A stretch of 64,000 bases of DNA from Antilocapra americana. Its lineage: Eukaryota; Chordata; Mammalia; Artiodactyla; Antilocapridae. Shown here piece by piece: positions 49,788 through 60,800 of this stretch (positions are counted from its first letter, which is position 1; each line of letters begins with the position of its first letter). Under the pieces are notes generated by a model. It had not been told where the DNA came from, did not search any database, and saw only the letters and a list, made by a program, of their open reading frames with translations. A program made the position numbers and the translations under genes. The stretch is taken from the NCBI GenBank assembly GCA_007570785.1, contig ML664175.1, positions 12,611,687 through 12,675,686 of the forward strand, given 5' to 3'.

Positions 49788-50243
49788 TTGTTCAGTTCAG
49801 TCGCTCAGTTGTGTTTGACTCTTTGCAACCCCATGGACTGCAGCACACCAGGCCTCCCTGGTCATCACCAACTCCCAGAGCTTGCTCAAACTCATGTCCG
49901 TCGAGTTGGTGATGCCATCCAACCATCTCATCCTCTGTCGTCCCCTTCTCCTGCCTTCAATCTTTCCCAGCATCAGGGTCTTTTCAAATGAGTCAGCCCT
50001 TCACATCAGGTGGCCAAAGTATTGGAGTTTCAGCTTCGACATCAGTCCTTCTAATGAACTGATCTCCTTTAGGATGGACTGGTTGGATCTCCTTGCAGTC
50101 CAAGGGATTCTCAAGAGTCTTCTTCAACACCACAGTTCAAAAGCATCAATTCTTTGGTGCTCAGCTTTCTTGATAGTCCAACTCTCAAATCCGTACATGA
50201 CTACTGGAAAAACCATTACCTTGTCTAGATGGACCTTTGCCTA
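49788..50243 (-). mobile_element. BovB LINE 3' end (U3 only)
   Basis: Antisense BovB (cagttcagtcgctcagttgtg ... accattaccttgtctagatgg) placed between 'ggataaatggtt' and 'ctgaacatgtattg', which are adjacent in U2 (42123-42150). Confidence 0.85.
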
Positions 50244-50689
50244 CTGAACATGTATTGAAATATAAAAGTGGATGGTGGTGTTTCTATTTGAAGCATCAGC
50301 AAATTAACAACACTAAATATATGAAACACTCATTATTGAAAAGTTTACTTTCAGGAGTCCTTCTGTAATTTGGTCACCTCTGAATTACTCTAGAAATGTC
50401 AGTTTGGGTATCTTCTTTGCCACAACTCTTTACATGAAACGGTTCTGCACACAATCTTTTGCCTGGATGGCTTATGCTCCTGGTCACAGCTGACTGGACC
50501 AAGGTGGACAGGCTATCAAAGACAGCCACTCACATGTACAAAAAGCTGAGTTCGGTCTATAGCTATTTAAACTTGCAGGTAATCCCTCCCACTTGCTAAG
50601 GGAAGAAGTGGTAAAGAAAGATTGACATAAATTAGCTTTTATCTGTCTTATTTGGATATTTACAGTTGCTTAGTGTACATTCTATTGTA

Positions 50690-51180
50690 CAAAAATCTGT
50701 ACAATAATTTTCATAACAGTACTACTAATAAAAGACAAAAGGTAGAACCCCCCAAATTGTCATCCAGTGATGAATGGATAAAGAAAATGTGGTATATCAA
50801 TACAGTGGGATATTGTTTGGCCATAAAAAAGGAATGACATTTTGATACTCAAAGGGACAAACAAATATGATTTCACTCTATGAAATGTCCTGAGTAGGCA
50901 AATCTGTAGAGATAGAAAATGAATTGGTGGTTGTCAGGGGCTGTGGGGAAGAAGAAATGAGGAGTGATGGCTAATGGGGTGGGGTTCCTTTTGGGGGTGA
51001 TGAAATGATCTGGAATTTGATGGTGATGATACTCAGTAAATATATTAATAGCTACTGAATTGTCATTTCATTCTCTTTTTTTTGTCTGTGCCACAAAACA
51101 TTAGCTATCTTTGTTCTCCCAAGGAGAGATTAAACCTGTGTCCCTTGCAGTGGAGCCACTGGACTGCCAGGGAAGTCCCC
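50690..51180. mobile_element. L1M 3' end (+) followed by CHR SINE (-) in U3
   Basis: L1M about 50690-51065 and antisense CHR SINE about 51075-51180, collinear with U1 and U2. Confidence 0.75.
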
Positions 51181-51277
51181 TGAATTGTACACATTAAAAG
51201 AGTGAATTAGATCTCAGGAAAGCTGTCATTAGAAAACATTCAAAGAAGAAAGAAATGCTTCCATTAAAAAATGTAGT

Positions 51278-51760
51278 GAGTGACTTCCTTGGTGGCTCAG
51301 TGAATAAGGATCCTCCTGCCAGTGCAGGGAACAAGGGTTTGATCCTTAGTCCGGGAAGATTACATAGGCTGCAGAGCAGCTGGCTCTGTGGGCCAAAACC
51401 ATTGAGTCCTTTCTCTGGAGTCCACAGGTCACAACCACCGAGCCGACACGCTGCAGGCACTGATGCTGGTGAGCCTAGAGACTGTGCTCCATAACAAGAA
51501 AAACCACCACAGTGGGAAGCCCCTGAATGGCAACGAGAGAGTAGTCCCTGCTCTCTGCAACTAGAGAAAGCCCCCCTGCAGCAAGAAAGACCCAGCACAA
51601 AGATAAATAAGTAAAAACTATTTTAAAACGTAGTGGGAATTCCCTGATAGTGTAGTATTTAAGACTCTGGGCTTCCACTGCAGGGGACATGAGTTAAATC
51701 CCTGGTTGGGCAATTAATATCCCAAATGCTCCACAGTCAAAAAACTATAATTAAAAAAAT
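51278..51760 (+). mobile_element. Two CHR-type SINEs in U3
   Basis: CHR-2 (about 51278-51605) and CHR (about 51630-51760), the same pair as in the other units. Confidence 0.75.
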
Positions 51761-52314
51761 TAAAATAATATAAAAATATAGTAAGAATAAATGTGTGGTC
51801 CTGCCTTTGGATCCAAGACTTAATGGGATGAAGTAGACATCTCCTTTTGTCTGGCCAGCCTCCACCTTCTCTAGGTTACAGTCTCTGATTTCTCTGGAGA
51901 ATTAGCTTCCTTCTGATGGTCCTTTTGGGAGCATAAGTTACAGGACCCCTTACCTTCCACCCAGGGGGCAGGTAACCCTGGCTAACCAGAGCAGACTGTG
52001 ACTTAGAAATCTGAACCCTGAGCTGAGTGGCTCATGGATGCTGTTGAGACCAAATCCTTCCTAGGACACCACTGAAAGTTTCCCAGTGAGACCCCTGGAG
52101 CTGGCTCCACTTCTGTATTTAGTTTTGGGCATGTCTTGTGATAGTCTTCTCCTCTGCCTAGATTAGCCAGAATTGGTTAAACTGGAGCTCCTTGTGAAGG
52201 GAAACCTCAGTGGATACCTCGAGTCCCTGTGGTGGAGCAGCTGCACATGCAAAATATCAGGAGTTTTAGCGTCAGTGTTAGTAACTCCAGTGAACCACTG
52301 CCTATCACGGGTGG

Positions 52315-52540
52315 GGCTGGTGCTGTGCTAAGAACTGTGCTTGCTGCTTCTCATTTAATTCAACCCTACAACCTAGTTGGTAGGTACTGTCTTGGCTCCA
52401 CTTTACTCACAAGGAAATGAGGCCCAGAAAATTAGGTACATTTTCTGAGATCATGCAGCTAATTAAGTTGGATTCTGGATTCATTCCAGGTCTGCCTGAC
52501 TCCAGAATCATGCTCCTAACCATTTCTCTGTACTGCCTCA
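52315..52540 (-). mobile_element. MIR SINE in U3
   Basis: Antisense MIR, near-identical to U2. Confidence 0.8.
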
Positions 52541-54382
52541 AAGAGAGTCAGCGTTGTTGTTACCAAAACTGAGTCCATCTGCTCCCTCCTCAGAAGCCAG
52601 TAATTAAGAAGCAGGGCTTCTTTATTTCAGAGGTGGGCAGATGAGGAGGACGGCAGACTCATCCAACAACTAGCTTCCCCCTGACAATCAGTGGACAAGA
52701 GCTTTTAAAGGAGAGTCTCAAGGTTGTAGGCAGAGGGAAGGATCTACATACAGAAACAGCACAGTTAGCTCTGATGGTCATCTTGAAACTGATCATCCGA
52801 TGGTCTAATCAGCATCATCTTGATTTTTTTAAAGTACAGTTAATCTTTAGTTCCAGAGGCAACTTGTTTCCATTTCCTTGAAGCCAGTTCTCAGATTGTA
52901 GCAGCTTGCATCATGGCTACAGTTTGGTTAGCATGTAGTTAACTTCTGCCTGGTGTGAGTTTCATCATCTCTGAACAGCTCAAAGCAAAATGCTCAGAAT
53001 ATTATCTACCTAGGGCTCTTGAGGAAGAACTAAAGGTCCTTGACTTTGCTTAATGACTAAACTTTTATGATTTGGTCTTGTTTGCCTGTTTTCTTTGCTT
53101 CTGCATTTTCTCATTTCTCTGATTAAATTATTTTGACTAACATTCTTCTGTAGGCAAAAGGCAGGCAGAGGACATAGGGAGGAAGGGCCATGCTGTCCTG
53201 CTCTCTTAGTGTGGAGGGCTGCCCTGAGCAAATGGAACCCGCGGCCCAGCCCTGAGGAGTTCAAGGTTGCAGAGCACATCCTGGCATTCCCTCGCAGTGG
53301 TCCCAAAGAGAAACTCTGCACTTTAACATACTCAGTAGCAGAGTTATCAATCCTTGCTGCACATTACAACCTCTTGGAAAGGTTTACAATCACTGATGCC
53401 TGGATTCCAGCCTCTGATGTAAGTAGTCTATGGTATTGCTGGACCATGGGATGGTTTTCCAATTTCCCCAATGAGTATAATGTTCAGTCATGGCTACCAG
53501 CATATATTTTTTTCATAATCTTAGTGGCATACTATACGCCTATGGATCTTGTTAAAATGCAGATCCTGATTCAAAAGGTCTGGATGGGGCCAGGGAGTTA
53601 TATTTCTAACAAGCTCCAGCTGATTCTGAGTAGAAACATCCTAAGTGAGATCCCAGGTCTTGGAACCCAAGCAAGAATGCCAGGGAGAGGCCAGGTGATT
53701 TTCATGCATGTCAAAGTGCAAGAAGCATGTGGAGCTAAGGGTATATTTAAACAGAGAAAAAGGAAGCTAATGAGGGGATTCAAAACAGGCATCTGAGCAG
53801 GCATGAAAGAAATTGAGGATATGGAGCCAAGAGGCAAGGAGAAAGAACAGGAGAAGGGAAGAAAGCACTTTGATACTGGACAGGCTGCTTCAGGAGGAGC
53901 GGGGGGACTCATATCCCTTTGGATGACATAGGATATCAGGGGGACTCATTTCTGTCCAGCAAGGGTGGTTGGTTGGTTGGTTCGTTCCCCCTGGGACTGT
54001 GGGGGCTACACTGCTTTTCAAGGAGGTCACCCTCCATTATGGCAGAAGGAATTCAAAGCCTGTAAAGATGTGATGACCTCTGAGCTGTCTTGCTGCTCTG
54101 AGATTGTGAGTCTGTGGAGCTGAAGTGGCAGGATTGCCGGGTCACCTGGGGACCTAGTGCCTGTGGAGCTGAAGTGAGACATGTCTGAACTTGAGTTTGG
54201 AGTCTAGAGGAGTGCGGTGTTTTGGGTTGAAGCTGGTAAAAAAATCAACCTAATGTGAGATGTCCACAAATGGTGTCAGGGAGGAAGACCTTTTACTCTG
54301 CCCTTCTAGGTTCTTCAGGCTGGTCTAAGAATTGAATTGGCATTGTAGAGATTAACAGAGGAAAAATCAAACAAAAGTTTAA

Positions 54383-54452
54383 CAATATGAGATATGGCAG
54401 AAAACAACACAATATTGTAAAGCAATTATCTGCCAATTAAAAATAAACTTTA
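54383..54452 (+). mobile_element. Short L1-type 3' tail insertion (U3 only)
   Basis: About 70 extra bases (atggcagaaaacaacacaat ... gccaattaaaaataaac) compared with U1 and U2, with 'agttta' on both sides. Confidence 0.6.
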
Positions 54453-55560
54453 GTTTAAGAACATGTGTAAGTGGCAGAGACTGGGGAAAAATGAGTAACT
54501 CGTCAAAATGGCTGAAACCCTCACCTTGATTAGTATCTTCAGCTGAAGACACAGAAGGACGTGGAGGGTGGGGAGAGTCAGTTATGGGAGGTGACCAGGA
54601 AAAGCACAGTAAATAGGGGCAAGGTGTATGGACTTAGGTCATTGCCTTCTCCATCGGTCAGTTTCTAGAGACTTGGTCATCCTTCTCTTCCAGGTACACA
54701 GACAGTTGCCCATAAAAATGGGGATTCCCCTTACAATGGTGTTTCTCACACAGAGCCACTCCTATTTGTTTTTCAGAGCCCTTCTCATGTTATTTCTCAG
54801 CAAATGACCAGCTTTGAACAATTAATATGTCAAAGATACATATTACTGGGTGGGAAATTCAGCTTCCTTACAGGGAGACACATTTTACAGAGGAGTGTGT
54901 GAGAGGAGACTCTGGACACCTCCAAATCCAGCAGGGGTGACCCCAAAGTCCTGAGGCTCATCCTGCTGTGCTCTGGTGCCTGGGTCATGGTGTGTGAATG
55001 TGAGGAGCAAGAAATGGGAGGTGGGGCCAAGAACTGGAGTGAAGTTTTGAGGTGGTTATGTCGAAGGGGAGCTCAGATTGGAGTGTCCTGGTGTTTCAGG
55101 TAGAAACAGCTCTAGAAAGGGGAGGGGCTCAGTAGCACCACGATGTCCTCGTGTGGAAGGACTAGAGTCCGTTGTTTCGAGCAGTGTGGGTTCATTGCTC
55201 CTGTGAAGTGAGTAGGAGAAGCTGAGCAAAGCCACCCAGAGAGACCTGGAAGGAAGGAGAGGTCTGGGCCCTGGGTGGCTTTGCAGGTATTGGCAGCTTG
55301 GCTTTCTGGATCTTAGTTCTTGGGCTTCGTCTTTGCAGCAGTTTGGTTCCCCTCTCTGCCCTGGTATGGATCTGCTGTCTGCCAGTTGATCCTGGCTTCT
55401 ACTACCTTGGAAGGTGGCTGTGGGTGAGGTCAAGAGCTACACAGGGCAGAGGCTGCAGAGGGTGGGGATCCTGTGTCCAGGAGGCTGTGGCCTGAACCCT
55501 CCCTCTTTGCTCTCCTACACGAGACTTTGAAGGGACTTTGGTGACAGCAAGAAAAACTCT

Positions 55561-56802
55561 CCTTTTCCTTGAAGGGGCTTCTGTTTATCTTTCTCAAAAC
55601 CTCTTAGGCAACCATTCACATTCTGTATTTGATAGACAGAAATACTCGTGCTAAATGTTCAGGCTTTGCGGTGCTCTTGGTATGGAGCTGCCCCAGCTTT
55701 CCTCAGGGAGGCTTGCCCAGGGCCTTATCCTCGGTTGTGCGTGTGCTGGGCAAGGGCAGCGTGTAGGCTGGGCGTGGGGGTGATAGGCAGGGCGTCAAGC
55801 AGGAACTTACCAAGAATCTGCTTGGTTTTCCTTAGCAACAAACCCATCAGGTCTCAGTGGGTTTCCCTGGCCTTACACACAGACTGGGGAGCTTCAGACT
55901 TCTCTAGCCAGCACTGGGGAAATGCGAGTCATGTAGAAAAGCAATCAGAGGTGCTGGGGGCCCTGGTTGGGGCCCCTTCTTGGTCAGCATAGATCGAGGG
56001 AAGGCAAAGGGAGCCTGTGATTTGAATTCCGTGATGAACTGTGCTCTGTTCCTCTCATTTATAATCTCATCAAATCCTCATGAAACGCCCCATTTGGAGA
56101 TGACACTGTACCTCAGAGACACAGCTTGCCTGAGGTTCCCCGCTATGAGGGGCAGCCTTGGGGCACCCAGAGTGCTAATCCATTGCACTCAGGTGCCTCC
56201 AGGGGCTTGGGCCATTTGTGTGTGGTGAGGGGGTGGGGCGGGGGCAGGGCTCTTCCTGCTCAGGTGCCTGAACTGCTAGGACACCAGAAACCTACGCAGA
56301 CCAGAATAAAGGGCTATTGTTCTCTAAACAATAACTTTGCTTCAAAGGCCTTGGCTTTTAATCATGTTTTAACTGATTATTATGGCCCAAGGAAGGCAGC
56401 GTTAGATTTCATTTACCTCCCAGTCTAGGTTCACCAGGAAGTAGTTTTGCTCAGACCTCCCTGTTCCGTGGGCACCTTGTTCTTAGGAGGAAGTTGATAA
56501 AAGTTTTGTTGCACCTGCTGTTTGGAGTTTCCAGCTGACAGTTGTAGTCCAGCTCCAGTGGATATTAGTCACTCCTGCTTGTGCTGACTTAGACTGACTT
56601 CCTAAGGCTCTGTTGGCTCTTCTATGGGAGGGAAAGAGCATCTGTCTCCTCCGGTACCCATCTCAGTGGCCCTCTGAAGTCTGTACTCTCAGCCCTGCCA
56701 TTGATTAAATCTCATGGCTTGTCCTGAGCTAGCAACATGTCTGCTCTTTGCTACAAAGTCTGCAAGAAACTCTACCTATGAGGAACTTCTTGAATAGATG
56801 AT
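55561..56802. other. Unique intergenic DNA right of the triplication
   Basis: No supported gene. A MIR-like antisense fragment is at about 56045-56210 (cctctcatttataatctcatcaaatcc ... ttgcctgaggttcc). Confidence 0.45.
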
Positions 56803-59800
56803 TTGTTCAGTCGCTCAGTCATATCTGACTCCTTGTGACCCCATGGACTGCAGCATGCCAGGCTTCCTTGTCCTTCTCTATTTCCCAGAGTTTGCTCAAA
56901 CTCATGTCTATTGAGTTGGTGATGCCATCCAACCATCTCATCCTTTGTTGCCCCCGTCTCCTCCTGCCCTCAATCCTTCCCAGCATCAGGGTCTTTACCA
57001 ATGAGTTGGATCTTCACATGAAGTGGCCAAATATTGGAGTTTCAGCTTCAGCATCAGTCCTTCCAATGAATATTTAGGTTTGGTACCCTTTCGGATTGAC
57101 TGGTTTAATCTTCTTGTTGTTTGAGGGACTCTCGAGTCTTCTCCAACACCGCAGTTCAAAGGCATCAATTTTTTGGTGCTCAGCCTTTTTTTATTGTCCA
57201 GTTCTCACATCAGTACATGACTATTGGAAAAACCATAGCTTTGACTATGCATACCTTTGTCAGCAAAATTAAAAGCTTTTTAATAGACTGTCTAGGTTTG
57301 TCATAGCTTTTCTTCCAAGGAGCAAGTGTCTTAATTTCATGGCTGTGCAGTCACTCTCCACAGTGATTTTGGAACCCAAGAAAAGAAATTCTGTCATTTC
57401 CATTGTTTCCCCATCTATTTGCCATGAAGTGTTGGGACTGGTTGCCATGATCTTAGTTTTTTGAATGTTGAGTTTTAAGCCAACTTTTTTACATTCATCA
57501 AGAGGCTCTTTAGTTCCTCTTCACTTTCTGACATTACGGTGGTGTATTCTGCATATCTGGCATTACTGATATTTCTCCCGGCAATCTTGGTTCCAGCCTG
57601 TGCTTCATCTAGCCTGGCATTTTGCATAATGTTCTCTGGATATAAGTTAAATAAGCAGGGTGACCAGGTTTCACATATTTAAGTGTCATTCTTATATCAT
57701 TTATATCAATTGATTTTTATCTGTGACTTTTTTCTATAAAATGTTTGGTCTCTCTTCCTTCTATTTAAAGATTTATATATTTATATATATATACAGCCTT
57801 GACATACTCCTTTCCTAATTTAGAATCAGTCCATTTTTCCATGTCTGGTCCTAACTGTTGCTTCTTGTCCTGTATATAGATTCCTCAGGAGGCAGGTAAG
57901 GTGGTCTGGTATTTCCATCTTTTTAAGAATTTTCCACAGTTTGTTGTGATCCACACAGTCAAAGGCTTTAGCGTAGTTAAGTAGATGTTTTTCTGGAATT
58001 CTCTTGCTTTTTCTGTGATCCAGCAAATGTTGGCAATTTGATCTCTGGTTCCTCTGACTTTTCTAAATCTAGCTTGTACATCTGGGATTTCTTGGTTCAC
58101 ATACAGTTGAAGCCTAGCTTGAAGGTTTTTGAGCATTACCTTGCTAGTATGTGAAATGAGTGCGATTGTGCTGTAGTTTGAACGTTCTTTGGTATTGCCC
58201 TTCTTTGGGATTGGAATGAAACTGACTAGTCTTGTGGCCACTGCTGAGTTTTCCAAATTTGCTGGCATATTGAGTACAGCATTTTTTCGGATTTGAAATA
58301 GCATCATCTTTTAGGATTTGAAATAGCTCAACTGGAATTCCATCACCTCCACTAGCTTTGTTCATACTTTTGATTCCTAAGGCCCACATAACTTCACTCC
58401 CCAAGATGTCTGGCTCTAAGTGAGTGATCACACCATCTTGGTGATCTGGGTTATTAAGACCTTCTGTGTATTCTTAACCACCTCTCCTTAACCATCTTCT
58501 GCTTCTTTTAGGTCCATACTGTTTCTGTCCTTTATTGTGCTCATCTTTGCATGAAATATTCCCTTGGTATCTCTAATTTTCTTGAAGAGATCTCTAATCT
58601 TTCCCATTCTATTGTCTTCTATTTCTTTGCATTGTTCACTTAAAAAGGCTTTCTTATCTCTCCTTGCTATTTTCTGGAGCTCTGCATTCAGATCTGTTTC
58701 TTTCCTTTTCTCCTTTGCCTTTCGCTTCTCTTGGCTATTTGTAAGACCTCCTCAGACAATCATTTTGCCTTTTTCCATTTGTTTTTCTTGTAGATAATTT
58801 TGATCACTGCCTCCTATACAATGTTATGAAGCTCTGTCCATAGTTCTTCAGGCACTCTATCAGACCTAATCCCTTGAATCTACTTGTCACTTCTACTGTA
58901 TAATCATAAGGGATTTGATTTAGGTCATACCTGAACGATCTAGTGGTTTTCCCTACTTTCTTCAATTTAAGTCTGAATTTGGCATTAAGAAGTTCATGAT
59001 CTGAGCCACAGTCAGCTCCTGGTCTTGTTTTTGCTGACTGTAAAAAGCTTCTCCATCTTGGGCTGCAAAAATTATAATCAGTCTGATTTTGGTATTGACT
59101 GTCTGATGATGTCCATGTGTACGGTGGTCTCTTGTGTTGTTGGAAGAAGGTGTTTGCTATGACCAGTGCATTCACTTGGTAGACTGTTAGCCTTTGCCCT
59201 GCTTCATTTTGCAAGGCTAAATTTGCCTGTGACTCCAGTTTCTCTTGACTTCTACTTTTGCATTCCAGTCCCCTATGATGAGAAGGATATCTTTTTTTGG
59301 TGTTAGTTCAGGAAGGTCTTGTAGGTCTTCATAGAACTGATCATCTTCACCGTTAGTGGTTGGGGCATAGACTTGAATTACTGTGATATTGAATGGTTTG
59401 CCTTAGAAATGAACTGAGATCATTCTGTCATTTTTGAGATTGTACTCAACGACTGCATTTCAGACTTGTTGACTATGAGGGCTACTCCATTTCTTCTAAG
59501 GGATTCTTGCTCACAGTAGTAGATATAATGGTCATCTGAGTTAAATTTGCCCATTCCCATCCGTTTTAGTTCACTGATTCCTAAAATGTCAATGTTCACT
59601 CTTGCCATCTCCTGTTTGACCACTTCCAATTTGCTTTGATTCATGGACTTAACATTCCAGGTTCCTATGCAATATTGTTCTTTACAGCATCGGACTTTAC
59701 TTTCATCACCAGACACATCCACAACTGGGTGTTGTTTCTGCTTTGGCTCAGCCTCTTCATTCCTTCTGGAGCAGTTTCTCTACTGTCTCCAGTGTTACAC

Positions 59801-60020
59801 TGGACACCAACTGACCTGGGAGGTTCACCTTTCAGTGTCTTGTCTTTCTGCCTTTTCATACTGGGTCTTGGTCTGGTGTATGGCCATGCTCAGTAAGTCT
59901 TTAATTCAATTTTCTGCCAATCGGTGTGGCTGTGTTCCCTCCCTGTAGTTTGGCCTGAGGCCAAACTGTGATAGGGTTAATGGCAATAGTGGCGACCTCC
60001 TTCAAAAGGACTTATGCTAT
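56803..60020 (-). mobile_element. Near-full-length BovB LINE, decayed
   Basis: About 3.1 kb of BovB plus a 125-bp insert. On the minus strand, from right to left: a 5' part (complement of about 59910-60020); the AP-endonuclease start (complement of 59420-59722: GTWNVKSMNQSKLEVVKQEM, GISELKR); the endonuclease end with a GSDHELL motif (complement of 58804-59214); the reverse transcriptase (complement of 57885-58307: SNYSTIALISHTSKVM); and the 3' end at 56803. The catalytic YADD region reads YAEY and the frame is broken repeatedly, so it is inactive. Confidence 0.88.
57668..57793. repeat. AT-rich insertion within BovB
   Basis: About 125 bp of AT-rich text with an (AT)n end (tttatatatttatatatatata) interrupts the BovB phrase 'gcagggtgac ... 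tacagccttgacatactcc'. Origin not recognised. Confidence 0.6.
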
Positions 60021-60109
60021 CACATAATAGACAGTTAGTGTTTCTCTAAATCAGTGGATGAATGCAGTGGTCATTAGACAAGCTTCTGCATCCGTTATAT
60101 AGAGTTGTC

Positions 60110-60800
60110 CTTCTAATACTTAAGTTAGGTGATGTCATTGTTCCACTCAAAACACTCCAGTCACTTTTTCTGAAGTACCTACAGTGGTCTACCAGGTCCT
60201 GTTACCTGCCCTGCCCTTCTACCACTCCTTTTCTCTCTCTCATGGGCATCTTGGCTCACCTAGACTTGTTACTGTGGTCACATTGGCTAGTATTCTGTTT
60301 GTCCTCCTAGGCAATCCCCTACCTACCTCAGGGGCTTCCCTGGTGGCTCAGCTGGTAAAGAATCCACCTGCAATGCGGGAGACCTGAGTTGGGACCCACT
60401 CCAGGATTCTGTCCTGGAGAATTCCATGGACTGTATAGTCCATGGGGTTGCAAAGAGTCTTACATGACTGAACGACTTTCACTTTCTTTTCCCTACCTCA
60501 GGGCCATTGTACTTGCCGTTCCCCCAGGCATTCACATAGTTTCCTCACTTCTTGCAGGTCATGACTCAAATGTGACCTCCTCAGTGAGACCTTCCCTAAC
60601 CTTCCCTAGCCCCTTCCTCCCTCCAGCCCCCCCTTTTTCTTGCTTTGTTATTTTCTATACCTGTTATTTCTACTTACCTATCTGATACCCCACGCCCATT
60701 CCTTTGTACTGGGATTTAAGCTTTCTGAGGTGGGATATTATTTGCTTACTTGCCGAGAACACTATCAGGCAGTAAGAGATACCGAAATACCTAAGTGAGT
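60110..60800 (+). mobile_element. L2 LINE 3' part, split by Bov-tA
   Basis: Sense L2 (ctaccaggtcctgttacctgccctgcc ... cctcagggccattgtacttgccgttcccc ... caaatgtgacctcctcagtgagaccttccctaacc). The Bov-tA sits in the middle. Confidence 0.8.
60334..60491 (+). mobile_element. Bov-tA SINE, internally deleted
   Basis: Sense Bov-tA of only about 158 bp (the middle is missing), flanked by a perfect 12-bp duplication cctacctcaggg at 60322-60333 and 60492-60503. Confidence 0.9.

Larger units (their letters stand above)
49381..55560 (+). repeat. Tandem segmental repeat unit 3 (U3)
   Basis: Third copy, the shortest. The shared blocks are at 52226, 53157 and 54703. It lacks the large BovB found in U1 and U2 and has its own BovB 3' end (49788-50243). 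Similarity stops near 55560, where U1 and U2 have their terminal Bov-tA. Confidence 0.9.

Noticed and set aside
35889..52500. The conserved phrase in all three units with a 63-codon open frame in U2 and U3, considered as a conserved small gene
   Set aside because: The frame runs into a MIR SINE and is not open in U1. Similarity is explained by the duplication itself.
53209..53796. 195-codon open frame in U3
   Set aside because: It overlaps MER5-like repeat sequence, is broken in the matching parts of U1 and U2, and shows no domain. Chance opening.
33252..55560. Considered as a CRISPR-like or other spaced repeat array
   Set aside because: Repeats are kilobase-scale segmental copies in a mammalian genome. 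No short direct repeats with regular spacers.
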